A DNA stretch of 64,000 nucleotides from CAIMUM01 sp034429715 (GTDB taxonomy: Bacteria; Chloroflexota; Dehalococcoidia; GIF9; UBA5629): assembly GCA_034429715.1 (NCBI GenBank), contig DAOUFR010000058.1:14399-78398 (forward strand). Direction: 5' to 3'. The translations under genes and the position numbers were made by a program. The first letter of the stretch is position 1, and every line of letters starts with the position of its first letter. Positions 16,589 to 24,590 of this stretch are shown one piece after another. Below the pieces are notes generated by a model. That model was not told the DNA's origin, did not search any database, and saw nothing but the letters and a program-made list of their open reading frames with translations.

Positions 16589-18136
16589 CTATATTTTAAA
16601 GGTGATACTCAATTTATCGGCCAGCTCAATGACATCGCCGTCCACGAGGGGTTGTTTGCCGCTGTCGCGGATCTCCGAACCGTTGAGCCTGGTGCCGTTT
16701 GTGCTGCCGGGATCCTCGACGTAGTATTTTCCGTCCTCATACCATACGTTGATGTGCTGCCTTGAGATGAACGATGCTCTGTCCGACGGCAGCAGTTTTT
16801 CAAAGTCCTGGCGTCCGAGCGTCCTGGTATTGCCGGCCAGCAGCATCTCCCCGCCGTCGGGCATGATAAGTTTGGCGGGAGGAGCTTCTGTGATGGATGT
16901 GGACGCCCCCGATGTGCCCGCAGTCGATGTAGCGGCGCTGGATGTAGCGGTACCCGCGCTTGCAGCCGATGTACGTGGCGACTTGGGAGAGCGGGGCTTT
17001 TTCACCATCATAACGACTATTATTATGGCGGCTATAGCCAGCAGCGCCAGAAGTCCGTAAAGAAGGTAGAAGGGTTGCTCGACGGTGACGGTAACGGCTG
17101 CCGTCTGCGTCGTGCCGTCGATATAAGTGGCGGTGAGGCTATATGTAGTCGTTTGATTGGGCGCTACCATCGCTGTGCCCACGGCATCGAAATTACCCAG
17201 CCCGTCGATGTATACCTGTAAGGCGGCGGGAGCGTTCCATGAAAGCGTGGTGGACTGTCCGGACTGTATGGTGGGTTGCTGCACGCTCAACGCAGGCGGC
17301 ACCCTCGGTATAACGTTAATGGTGGCGGAAGACGTCACCGTGCTTCCCGAGCTGCCCGTAGCCGACAGTGTGTAAGTGGTGGTCGCGCCGGGTGTGACAG
17401 TTGTCGATCCGGATGTCCCCACCGTACCTATGCCGGGTGATATGATAACGCTGCTGGCGTTGCTCGTGGTCCAGGTCAGTGTGACGGTTTGTCCGACGTC
17501 TATAGACGATGCATTTGCGCTGAAAGAATTGATCACGGGTTGATAGATCGGCCTGGGCGACGGCCCGCTGTAAGGTGAAATGCTGCCGCGTGCGTAATTG
17601 AAGCTCAGAGTACGCTCCGACCAGGAGAAGCCGGAGTTGTACCACATCTTCCAGACATAGAGCCCGTCGGGATCCCATGACTCAGCACTGAACGGCCCGA
17701 TGCGCCATACGCCCGCGTAAGGCCTGTACCATCTGTAACACAGCCAGTGCCCGTAGGGCGTGGTCCCTGACGGATAGTATTCCCACAGGTAGAAGTACCC
17801 CGGGCCGTTAAAGGAAACAAGCAGGTAGCACAGGTCGTTACGATAAAGATTGTAGAGCGTTTGCCCGTAGCTGGTTACCAGGTAGGCGTTTACGATGGAC
17901 CCTGCTGCTCCTGCCGGAGGGGATGGCGGCACCGTCATCTGAAGGCTGGGCCAGGTCTGGTTGTAAGTGTCAACACCGACCGGCGGCTCGACCATTTCCC
18001 CGCCTTCGTCCGGCGGCTGCCAGCTTTCATCGGGATTAATTGGCGGTGATGGCTGTGCCTGAGCCGGCGAAAATACTGCAGCTGCGGCTGATAAAACCAT
18101 GCACGCGATCAGCAGCGGTAAAACTATCTTTTTCAT
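16589..18136 (-). CDS. Exported Ig-like protein with transmembrane segment and C-terminal FHA domain
   Basis: The 515-residue protein has a signal peptide (AQA/QP near 27), an aromatic-rich exported domain (about 100-183) also found in the 18304-19416 protein, two Ig-like domains (203-276 and 281-352), a membrane helix (356-378) followed by KKPRSPKSPR, and a C-terminal FHA domain with LGRQDF, ISRQHI and GSTNGT. The basic residues after the helix place FHA in the cytoplasm. ATG 18136 has GGAGGTG upstream. Its promoter region contains the 11-bp repeat array at 18202-18245, 20 nt before a TATACT hexamer. It should lead a two-gene transcript with the 14808-16559 gene. Confidence 0.88.
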   Translation of the reverse strand: MKKIVLPLLIACMVLSAAAAVFSPAQAQPSPPINPDESWQPPDEGGEMVEPPVGVDTYNQTWPSLQMTVPPSPPAGAAGSIVNAYLVTSYGQTLYNLYRNDLCYLLVSFNGPGYFYLWEYYPSGTTPYGHWLCYRWYRPYAGVWRIGPFSAESWDPDGLYVWKMWYNSGFSWSERTLSFNYARGSISPYSGPSPRPIYQPVINSFSANASSIDVGQTVTLTWTTSNASSVIISPGIGTVGTSGSTTVTPGATTTYTLSATGSSGSTVTSSATINVIPRVPPALSVQQPTIQSGQSTTLSWNAPAALQVYIDGLGNFDAVGTAMVAPNQTTTYSLTATYIDGTTQTAAVTVTVEQPFYLLYGLLALLAIAAIIIVVMMVKKPRSPKSPRTSAASAGTATSSAATSTAGTSGASTSITEAPPAKLIMPDGGEMLLAGNTRTLGRQDFEKLLPSDRASFISRQHINVWYEDGKYYVEDPGSTNGTRLNGSEIRDSGKQPLVDGDVIELADKLSITFKI

Positions 18137-18175
18137 ATCTATAAAGCACCTCCAGGTGATCGTGTATCTTTATTA

Positions 18176-18181
18176 AGTATA
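18176..18181 (-). promoter_or_regulatory. -10 element of the leftward FHA gene pair
   Basis: TATACT on the minus strand lies about 40 nt before the ATG of the 16589-18136 gene. The expected -35 position reads AAGCAG, a poor match, so an activator is probably needed. Confidence 0.6.
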
Positions 18182-18201
18182 AGGGCACATTACACCCTCT
18201 G

Positions 18202-18245
18202 CTTGACCCTGGCCTGACAGGTTCCTGACAAACACCTGATAAAAA
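18202..18245 (-). promoter_or_regulatory. Pho-box-like array: four 11-bp direct repeats
   Basis: On the minus strand the units are TTTTTATCAGG, TGTTTGTCAGG, AACCTGTCAGG and CCAGGGTCAAG, in exact 11-bp register. The TGTCA core and 11-bp period match the architecture bound by PhoB/OmpR-family winged helices. The array ends 20 nt before the -10 hexamer of the FHA gene pair. A matching array is at 21776-21819. Confidence 0.8.
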
Positions 18246-18303
18246 GGCGGATGCTCGGATTGAACCAGGTACCGGGCAGGGCCCTCATGAGGAAATAAAG
18301 AGG

Positions 18304-19416
18304 TTAATGGTTGGATCGGAACTTCAGACTGGCCTTGCCGGCCATCTCGATAACGTCCCCGTCTTTCAATTCCAGTGGGCCTGAGTCACGAATACTGGCA
18401 GCATTGACGGCAGTGCCGTTGGCGCTGCCCATGTCTTCGATGAAAGCCTTCCCGTCTGTGAAGCTGATCTTAAAGTGCTGCTTTGATATCATCCCCAGCT
18501 CATCCAGTCCCAGCGACCTGGCGACCTGGGCGCGTCCGATTATCTCGCTTTCTTCACCCAGGCGAATCTTCAATCCGTTGGGTAATTCCAGGACGGCCCT
18601 GGCTGTGCCGTGCAGCGGCGCTTTTGGTGTAATACCCGGATGCTCGAGCAATTCCACCAGCGGCTGCTGCGTCATATTCCGGGCGTAATTCTGTTCGCGC
18701 AGGCGGCGTCGCCCATACAGTGCCAGGAGCACAATGACGACTATGGCGGAAGGGGCAATCAGCAGGAAAAGGGGATTGGTTATAAATTTCAGCAGGTTGT
18801 TGTCCGCTGTGTCAGGCTGTTCAGGTGTCGAGGGGGTGGCTGGCTGAGCCGGCTCTTCCGTGCCCTTGACATAGTTCCAGAAGACAAGGTGGCTTCTCTG
18901 CGCTTCGCTGCTGCCTGCCGCCCATTGTCCGTTTCCGTAAAAGAAGAGCCTGTAGATATGCTGGCCCTCCAGCTCGTCCTCGCCCGGCCGGAACGGCCCG
19001 AACCTCCATCGTCCCTGCTCTTTCAACTGCCATTTGTAGGCAATCCATCTGCCCTGGTCATATCTGTCCGACGGATAGTATTCATATATATACAACCAGC
19101 CCGGCATATTGACATCGACATCGAGGTACCATTGCTCGTCGCCCGTGAAGGTGTCGCCGCCTTCGGCGGATATCCCATGTATGGTCGCAACCAGATCAGG
19201 CGATTCGCCTGAAGGCAGTGCAGTAGTGCTGTGCAATATGAAATTAACGGGCGGCTTAATCTCATTATGCTGGGTATCATCCATGGGATCCGGTATGGTG
19301 AAGTTGTCGGTAGGCGCCCCCATGGCATACGCGCATACATGTGTGAGGGCTACTGCGCTGAGGGAAGCGAACAGGACGGCCAGCGCAAATATCAATGCCG
19401 GTACCGGCCGTTTCAC
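18304..19416 (-). CDS. Membrane protein with exported aromatic-rich domain and cytoplasmic FHA domain
   Basis: The 370-residue protein has a signal peptide (AYA/MG near 31), an exported domain (95-184) clearly homologous to residues 100-183 of the neighbouring FHA protein (shared PG-x-x-Y-x-x-EYYPS, W-R-x-GPF, and a terminal F-NY), a membrane helix (213-234) followed by GRRRLR, and a C-terminal FHA domain. In the FHA domain the usual SRxH reads SKQH and STNGT reads SANGT, so phosphopeptide specificity may differ. The ATG overlaps the kinase stop codon by four bases (ATGA), so the two are translationally coupled. It is the last gene of the zinc-ribbon FHA, PP2C, kinase, FHA operon. Confidence 0.86.
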   Translation of the reverse strand: MKRPVPALIFALAVLFASLSAVALTHVCAYAMGAPTDNFTIPDPMDDTQHNEIKPPVNFILHSTTALPSGESPDLVATIHGISAEGGDTFTGDEQWYLDVDVNMPGWLYIYEYYPSDRYDQGRWIAYKWQLKEQGRWRFGPFRPGEDELEGQHIYRLFFYGNGQWAAGSSEAQRSHLVFWNYVKGTEEPAQPATPSTPEQPDTADNNLLKFITNPLFLLIAPSAIVVIVLLALYGRRRLREQNYARNMTQQPLVELLEHPGITPKAPLHGTARAVLELPNGLKIRLGEESEIIGRAQVARSLGLDELGMISKQHFKISFTDGKAFIEDMGSANGTAVNAASIRDSGPLELKDGDVIEMAGKASLKFRSNH

Positions 19417-20429
19417 TTAGATACCCCCACTTCTTTCACCTCGCATTCGTTTGCAGACAGAAGTGCTGACCGCATGGCCGTGGCGCTGGCAAATCTGCTG
19501 CCCGGTGAAAACATAATGGCCTGGGCCAGGCAGCGTGATGTCCTTGCCGAGATACCCGCCGAGATCATGTAGTCCGCCACCTTGCCGGCCTCGGTGTAGC
19601 TCCGCGGCCAGTTGGTGCGGATCAGCTCGGTGCACAGATCGTTGGGCTGTCTGAGCGTGAGCAGGTAGATACAGGTCTGCGCCAGGCCGCACAGGTCGCA
19701 ACGCTGGTCGCTCTCGCCGCCTATGAATAATTCAGGTATATCGAAACCCTTGTTGGCTATCTGGGTGAAGGGATCCGTCTTGACCGTGTCCCTTTTCATG
19801 CTCTCCAGGCTTTTGGCCGTGCCGAAGTCGATCAGTTTGATGCCGCCGTTTCCGCTGAGCATGATGTTCTTGGGATTGACGTCCCTGTGCACAATACCCG
19901 CGGCGTGGATATAGGCCAGGGCGTCCAGCGCCTGTCCGGCCCAGGCCAGGAGCTTCTGCTCACCGGCCGATGTCCTGGGAGAGGACGACATGACAGGTTC
20001 ACCTGTTACGAGCTCCAGTACCAGGTGGAATTCCCCTTTGTAATAGAAATCATCAAGGTATGTGACTATATTGGGATGCTGCAGCCTTTTGAGGAAAGCG
20101 GCTTCCTGGCGTAGCTTGTCCAGATAAACATTGTCCATGGTGGTGCCCCTGCGGGGCGTCTTGATGATGCATTTCTTACCGCTGGTGCGGTCCCTGGCCA
20201 GCCAGATGTTTGCCATGCCTCCTTGTTTGAAGGCCGGTGCTTTAAGCTCGTAGCGGCTGTTGATGCGGTGCTTGCGTTCAGGCTGGGCCTGCTGTTGCGT
20301 CGGCCTGCCCTGGCGCCGGGCTGAGGCGTTCGCCTTGTGCCGCTGGACCGCCTGGATAATAGCCACTGTGACCGGTATGCTGGTGAAGATCAGTGCAAAG
20401 ACTATGACAAAGATGGTCGGATCGTCCAT
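19413..20429 (-). CDS. Membrane-anchored Ser/Thr protein kinase, catalytic loop Lys replaced by Asn
   Basis: The 338-residue Hanks-type kinase has an N-terminal membrane helix (6-27), a basic Gln-rich linker and a kinase domain from about 60. It shows a Gly-rich loop (KQGGMANIW, 68-76), Lys90 in the CIIK strand, Glu109 in the C helix, HRD at 181-183 and DFG at 201-203. The catalytic loop reads HRDVNPKN, with Asn185 where kinases normally have Lys, so activity may be reduced or the neighbouring Lys187 may substitute. No extracellular sensor domain exists. Start ATG 20429 shares one base with the phosphatase stop (TGATG). Longer upstream frames are antisense-free overlap with the phosphatase gene and are rejected. 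Confidence 0.9.
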   Translation of the reverse strand: MDDPTIFVIVFALIFTSIPVTVAIIQAVQRHKANASARRQGRPTQQQAQPERKHRINSRYELKAPAFKQGGMANIWLARDRTSGKKCIIKTPRRGTTMDNVYLDKLRQEAAFLKRLQHPNIVTYLDDFYYKGEFHLVLELVTGEPVMSSSPRTSAGEQKLLAWAGQALDALAYIHAAGIVHRDVNPKNIMLSGNGGIKLIDFGTAKSLESMKRDTVKTDPFTQIANKGFDIPELFIGGESDQRCDLCGLAQTCIYLLTLRQPNDLCTELIRTNWPRSYTEAGKVADYMISAGISARTSRCLAQAIMFSPGSRFASATAMRSALLSANECEVKEVGVSK

Positions 20430-21232
20430 CAGACTGTTTTTACCCCCGTCTTTGCCGACACCAGTGCCTGCCAGGAGGGGAGGCCGCCGGGTTGGGCGAT
20501 GATAACCGATATGTTGTCGGGGCCGCCGGCCAGGTTGGCCCGGGAGATCAGGTCCGCGCAGGCCTGCCGCGGACTCTGCGAGGCAAGCACCGTTTCCTCG
20601 ATTCTGCCAGCAGGGAGCACCCCGCACAGGCCGTCCGAGCACAGCAATATGTTGTCCCCGGCATAAAGCTTGATTTGTATCAGGTCCGGCAGGCTATTAT
20701 CATTGTAACCCAGCACGCGTGTTATCTCGTTGCGGCGCGGATGTGTCAGGGCTTCCTCCGCCGATATATCACCGGTATCTACCAGCTCCTGCACCACGGA
20801 ATGGTCCGTTGTGACCTGAATGATCTCCCTGGTGTTGATAATGTAACAGCGGGAATCCCCTATGTGGGCAACGTACATATCCTGCCCTGTAATAAGGGCC
20901 GCGGTGAGAGTGGTGCCCATACCCTGCAGCGACTTTTCTGTTGCAGCTTCGAGGACGGCGTTGTTAGCCTTGCTGAAAGCCGAGGCCATCAGCGGCAATC
21001 CGGGCGCCGTCTGCCGAGCCAGCAGTCCGGAGATACATTCGACCTGGAAAATCCTGATAGCCAGGTCGCTGGCGATTTCCCCTGCTTCGTGTCCGCCCAT
21101 GCCGTCCGCCACCGCGAACAGACCGGCAGATACCGTACCTGAATTAGTATGCAGGTCGAAGGTGCTGTAGAAAACACTGTCTTCGTTGAGTTTTCTCACC
21201 AGGCCGGTGTCCCAGCCGTAACCTATCTCCAA
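20429..21232 (-). CDS. PP2C-type Ser/Thr protein phosphatase (Stp family)
   Basis: The 267-residue phosphatase removes phosphate from Ser/Thr with two Mn or Mg ions. Motifs in order are RKLNED (13-18), VADGMGGHEAGEIAS (41-55), a central HIGDSRCY block and GGPDNISVII near the C-terminus, with all metal-binding aspartates present. It has no membrane segment. It lies between the zinc-ribbon FHA gene (22-nt gap) and the kinase (1-base overlap), the usual pairing in which the phosphatase reverses the kinase. Its substrates are probably the kinase itself and FHA-bound partners. Confidence 0.95.
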   Translation of the reverse strand: MEIGYGWDTGLVRKLNEDSVFYSTFDLHTNSGTVSAGLFAVADGMGGHEAGEIASDLAIRIFQVECISGLLARQTAPGLPLMASAFSKANNAVLEAATEKSLQGMGTTLTAALITGQDMYVAHIGDSRCYIINTREIIQVTTDHSVVQELVDTGDISAEEALTHPRRNEITRVLGYNDNSLPDLIQIKLYAGDNILLCSDGLCGVLPAGRIEETVLASQSPRQACADLISRANLAGGPDNISVIIAQPGGLPSWQALVSAKTGVKTV

Positions 21233-21254
21233 TCAAATCTCCTTCATTTGCATA

Positions 21255-21737
21255 TTAGCTCAACCGGAAGATGAGTGTGGCTCCCGGCTGTCTGGCCAGC
21301 TCTATACTATCTCCGTCCCTGAGAGCCTGCCTGCCTTTATGGTGGATATCGATATTGTTTACCCGTGTGTGATTGGTGCTTCCGGTGCCGTCGCGCCCGT
21401 GGTCCTGGACAAAATAAGTGCCGTTCTCGCGCGTAACGAGCAGATGCTGTCTGGAGATGCTCATCAGCGCATCTTGCGAGAGTTTGCCCTCGAAGTTACT
21501 GCGCTGAATGAACTGGGAATTGTCCGCCAGAGTGATCTCCTCGCCTCCCGGCATGATCATCCTGGCCACGGCTCCCTGCGCTGCAGCTTCCGCAGCCTCT
21601 TCCATGACGGTGTCGTTGCTTGTACATTCCTTTTCGTCCGCCAGGTAATGCCCGCAGCTGTAACAGAAAAAGCTGCCGGCCCCGTTCAAGCCCTGGCAGG
21701 CCGGGCAGATGACGCTGACGCTGATTACCTCTTCCAT
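21255..21737 (-). CDS. Zinc-ribbon FHA domain protein
   Basis: This protein of about 160 residues starts with a zinc ribbon made of CPAC and CYSC pairs, followed by a short linker and an FHA domain (ISRQHLLV and a GTGSTNHTRVN region). It lacks signal peptide and membrane segments, so it is a cytoplasmic adaptor. An in-frame GTG at 21746 would lie at or before the predicted transcription start; ATG 21737 is preferred and leaves a leader of only 6-7 nt. It is the first gene of the four-gene leftward signalling operon. Zinc-ribbon/FHA adaptors in other bacteria act as kinase substrates, which is a reasonable guess here. Confidence 0.85.
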   Translation of the reverse strand: MEEVISVSVICPACQGLNGAGSFFCYSCGHYLADEKECTSNDTVMEEAAEAAAQGAVARMIMPGGEEITLADNSQFIQRSNFEGKLSQDALMSISRQHLLVTRENGTYFVQDHGRDGTGSTNHTRVNNIDIHHKGRQALRDGDSIELARQPGATLIFRLS

Positions 21738-21749
21738 TACGATCACATC

Positions 21750-21755
21750 ATTCTA
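21750..21755 (-). promoter_or_regulatory. -10 element of the zinc-ribbon FHA/PP2C/kinase operon
   Basis: TAGAAT on the minus strand lies 20 nt downstream of the repeat array, the same distance as at 18176-18181. The expected -35 again reads AAGCAG. Confidence 0.55.
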
Positions 21756-21775
21756 GTCTGCTGAAAAACCGACTG

Positions 21776-21819
21776 CTTGACAGCTTTCTGACGAATACCT
21801 AATATAAATCTGACATATA
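21776..21819. promoter_or_regulatory. Pho-box-like array: four 11-bp direct repeats in the divergent FHA promoter region
   Basis: On the plus strand the units are CTTGACAGCTT, TCTGACGAATA, CCTAATATAAA and TCTGACATATA, in exact 11-bp register. Read leftward they give TGTCAGA/TGTCAAG cores. The array sits between the zinc-ribbon FHA operon and the FHA-winged-helix regulator and is 25/31 identical to the other array over its central part. Confidence 0.8.
21777..21805 (+). promoter_or_regulatory. Candidate promoter of the FHA-winged-helix regulator
   Basis: TTGACA (21777-21782) and TAATAT (21800-21805) are 17 nt apart and lie within the repeat array, so a bound regulator would block this promoter. 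A second -10-like TATACT at 21850-21855 with a weak -35 is an alternative start point. Confidence 0.5.
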
Positions 21820-21895
21820 TATTCAATGTGATGGTTGCCCTTGATATATTATACTGCAAGAGGAAATACAGCCTGCATATAGCAGGAGGCCCGTT

Positions 21896-22579
21896 GTGGC
21901 TTTTATTATAGTCAAGAAAGGCGATGCCGAAGACATCGGCAAGATTTTTACCCTCAGGCAGGCTGCCACGGTAGTCGGCCGGCGTACTCCCCAGTATAAG
22001 CCGGATATCGAATTAAACGACGAGGCGGTATCCAGACGGCATTGCGAGATACTGGAAAAAGAAGGCCATTATCAGATAAGAGACCTGGGCAGCACGAACG
22101 GGACCGTGCTCAACGACGACAGGATACTGTCGGGCAGGTTATATGACCTGAAACACAATTGCAAGATCGGGCTTGGTATGGCAGTAGGGCCGGCGCATTC
22201 CCTTTTGATATTCAAAGAGACGGAGAGCACCAATTTACTGGGGGGAAAGGGGGCAGGAGCAAGCCAGAAAGCTGTAGCGATGGATGTTAGCTGGCTCAAA
22301 ATTGATGAGGCCAAGAAAGAGGTGCATGTGGACGGCGAGCCTGTGAAACTATCGCGCAAAGAGTACGAATTACTTAGTTATCTCTACGAAAACGCCGGTG
22401 TGGTCTGCCTGCGCGACGAGATTATCAAAGCCGTATGGTTCGATAGTCTGGACCCGGCCGCCATATCGGATGCGACGCTCGACCAGCTCGTGCACCGACT
22501 GCGGGAGAAGATAGAACCCGACACCGCCAACCCCACCCGCATTATCAGCCGCAAGGCCTTCGGATACATGCTGGTATAA
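21896..22579 (+). CDS. FHA-winged-helix transcriptional regulator
   Basis: The 227-residue protein has an N-terminal FHA domain (VVGRR at 24-28, SRRH and GSTNGT following) and a C-terminal OmpR/PhoB-type winged helix (about 130-227) with KLSRKEYELLSYL, the long DNA-recognition helix segment DQLVHRLREKI and a terminal RKAFGYMLV wing. It has no receiver domain: phosphothreonine binding replaces aspartate phosphorylation as input. GTG 21896 follows AGGAGG at 9 nt. It is transcribed away from the kinase/phosphatase/FHA operon, and the PhoB-like repeats between them are its probable binding site. It ends one base from the convergent crotonase gene. Confidence 0.92.
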   Translation: MAFIIVKKGDAEDIGKIFTLRQAATVVGRRTPQYKPDIELNDEAVSRRHCEILEKEGHYQIRDLGSTNGTVLNDDRILSGRLYDLKHNCKIGLGMAVGPAHSLLIFKETESTNLLGGKGAGASQKAVAMDVSWLKIDEAKKEVHVDGEPVKLSRKEYELLSYLYENAGVVCLRDEIIKAVWFDSLDPAAISDATLDQLVHRLREKIEPDTANPTRIISRKAFGYMLV

Positions 22580-22580
22580 A

Positions 22581-23453
22581 CTAATATTTGAAGGGCCGGT
22601 CCTTCCACCATGGGTAGAACGCAGGCATATCTTTGCTCGGCTTCATGGGGAAGGCGGGCGTCCTCTTCTCGAGGAACGACAAGATGCCTTCTTTGGCATC
22701 GGGCACGCCGAAAATCCAGTTGAGCGCCTTCGACTCCACCTGGTGGGCTTCCATGGGATGGTCTGCGCCCAGCATCTTCCACATAAGCTGGCGGCAGAAC
22801 GCCACTGAAATGGGGGATGAGTTGTTGGCGATGCCGGCGGCGATCTCACGTGCCCGGGGCAGCAGCGCCTCGGGCTCCAGCAGTTCGCTCACCAGGCCCT
22901 TCTCGAAGGCCTCCTTCGCGCTGAACACCCGGCCGCTGTAAACCCACTCGGTCGCAACACCCATATTAACCAGCCGAGTTAAAAACCAGCTGGCGCAGCC
23001 GTCGAAAACAATGCCGCGCCGGCAGAACACCAGTCCCATTTTGGCGCTGGTCGAGGCGATACGGATATCCATGGGGAACGTCATGGTTATGCCGAAGCCC
23101 ACTGCCGGCCCGTTGATGGCCGCTATTAGCGGTTTCTTCATGTCGTATATGCGCAGCGATACGATGCCGCCCTCATCCCGGTGCGGTTGGTCGTCCTCCC
23201 GGCCCAGGAACCGTTCCATGAAGTACGAACCCTTGGCTTCTTCGCCGCCTCCCAGGGCAGCCCCTGCGCTGAATGCCCGGCCGGCGCCGGTGACTATCAC
23301 CACACGCACGTCATCGTCGTTATCGGCTCTCTCGAACGCGTCAAGCAGCTCTCTGCAGGTAGACGCCGTGATCGAGTTCATCTTGTCCGGATTGTTGAGC
23401 GTCAGCGTGAGAATACCCTCCGCTACCTCGTATTTAAGCTCCTTGTACTCCAT
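22581..23453 (-). CDS. Crotonase superfamily protein lacking both hydratase glutamates
   Basis: The 290-residue crotonase-fold protein has the substrate-binding loop AFSAGAALGGG and an oxyanion-hole block GPAVGFGITMTFP. At the two positions where enoyl-CoA hydratases carry catalytic Glu, it has hydrophobic residues (FGITMTF and the LVFCRRGIVFDG segment), so simple enoyl-CoA hydration is unlikely. Related proteins carry out isomerisation, decarboxylation, hydrolysis or C-C bond cleavage. It faces the FHA regulator convergently with a 1-bp gap and lies 67 bp downstream of the lipocalin-like gene. Confidence 0.85.
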   Translation of the reverse strand: MEYKELKYEVAEGILTLTLNNPDKMNSITASTCRELLDAFERADNDDDVRVVIVTGAGRAFSAGAALGGGEEAKGSYFMERFLGREDDQPHRDEGGIVSLRIYDMKKPLIAAINGPAVGFGITMTFPMDIRIASTSAKMGLVFCRRGIVFDGCASWFLTRLVNMGVATEWVYSGRVFSAKEAFEKGLVSELLEPEALLPRAREIAAGIANNSSPISVAFCRQLMWKMLGADHPMEAHQVESKALNWIFGVPDAKEGILSFLEKRTPAFPMKPSKDMPAFYPWWKDRPFKY

Positions 23454-23520
23454 GGGTTCCTCCTTTATCTACAATTTGAACGGCCTCTTGCCCCAGGCCG
23501 GGCTGAAGACGGATAAAAAC

Positions 23521-24546
23521 TTATACCTGGATTGAAATTCCGTGGTCCTTCAGATCAGTGAGTATCTCAAAAGCCGCCCGGTGTTTGGTGTAAAGCAGCT
23601 CCGAAACGCCCTTGTTTGCCCCCTGTTTATGGGTGATCCTGAGCTCGCATGAGGCCAGTTTGCTGTTGAGACAATGCTTGCTCCCACCCGGCGGATTGTA
23701 GTAATTAAGTCCGGCGAACAGCTCTTTAGGGGCATGCATACGGCCTCTGATATCGACGTCGTCGTCGCATGACGCGAAATGCCAGTCGAAATAGGTGAAT
23801 TTTCCCTCCGCTCTGATCGTCTGCATTACGTTGTTAAGCTTGTATTCCTGGCCTTTATGCCTGAGCGTGATGAGCGTCATGCGGGGTGTCCACAAAGGCC
23901 CTATTTTAACCCTGGCCGTGGCCACCTCGAGGAAGCTGTCACGGCTGTTGTCGAACCCGGCGACCTGACCCCAGGCGTAAAGGTCGGTATGCTTGGAGCC
24001 CCAGTTATGGTTCTGGCTGCCTATCCAGTTCTCGATTTTGATCTGGTCGCCGTCGACCTCCAGAGTGCCGTTGAAGCGGGCCAGGGGCAGCGGAACGCAC
24101 AGCTTGGCCTTGGGGAAGTTGCCCGAATACATTTTCATGGGCAGGGGGAAGATGGGCCGGCTATCCCCACTGTATTTGAGGTCCCAGGTGATCGTATGGT
24201 TATGTGATGTGGCGCTGCCCTTGAGCCAGTCTTTATGCAGAAAAGCGTCTCCGATCCTGACGTCGAGGCCTGAACGACTGAAAGAGCACTGGCCGATATG
24301 CAGCTCTTTTTTCACTGCTGTACTGGACGGAGTCTCGCCGTTGAAATAGACCGCCCAGAGCTCGCCGATGGCCTTTTCGGGACGGCCGTGGGGATTGAAG
24401 ATGGTGTACCTGATCCAGAAAGCTAGAGGGCGCTCAGGATGATTGGCGCGCAGGAAATAGCTCTCGTAGTGGCCTGTCTGCTGTCCCGGCTGGTAGATAG
24501 CGCAGTTGGCGGCGCCCGACCAGTCTTTCTCTGTTGTCTTCATCAT
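23521..24546 (-). CDS. Lipocalin-like (AttH/CrtC superfamily) protein, tentative
   Basis: The 341-residue protein is mainly beta-strand in appearance with many aromatic residues. A block around IGSQNHNWGSKHTDLYAWGQV (residues about 180-200, with a key NHNWG) recalls the two-barrel lipocalin-like proteins related to carotenoid hydratase CrtC and AttH, where NHNWG-type motifs occur. No signal peptide is visible. It stands between a crotonase and a radical SAM gene on the same strand, which suggests a lipid or hydrophobic acyl substrate. The family assignment is from motif memory only. Confidence 0.45.
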   Translation of the reverse strand: MMKTTEKDWSGAANCAIYQPGQQTGHYESYFLRANHPERPLAFWIRYTIFNPHGRPEKAIGELWAVYFNGETPSSTAVKKELHIGQCSFSRSGLDVRIGDAFLHKDWLKGSATSHNHTITWDLKYSGDSRPIFPLPMKMYSGNFPKAKLCVPLPLARFNGTLEVDGDQIKIENWIGSQNHNWGSKHTDLYAWGQVAGFDNSRDSFLEVATARVKIGPLWTPRMTLITLRHKGQEYKLNNVMQTIRAEGKFTYFDWHFASCDDDVDIRGRMHAPKELFAGLNYYNPPGGSKHCLNSKLASCELRITHKQGANKGVSELLYTKHRAAFEILTDLKDHGISIQV

Positions 24547-24590
24547 TAACCTCCCGGAGCCTGATAATCATAACGTAAAACCGGTTAAAA

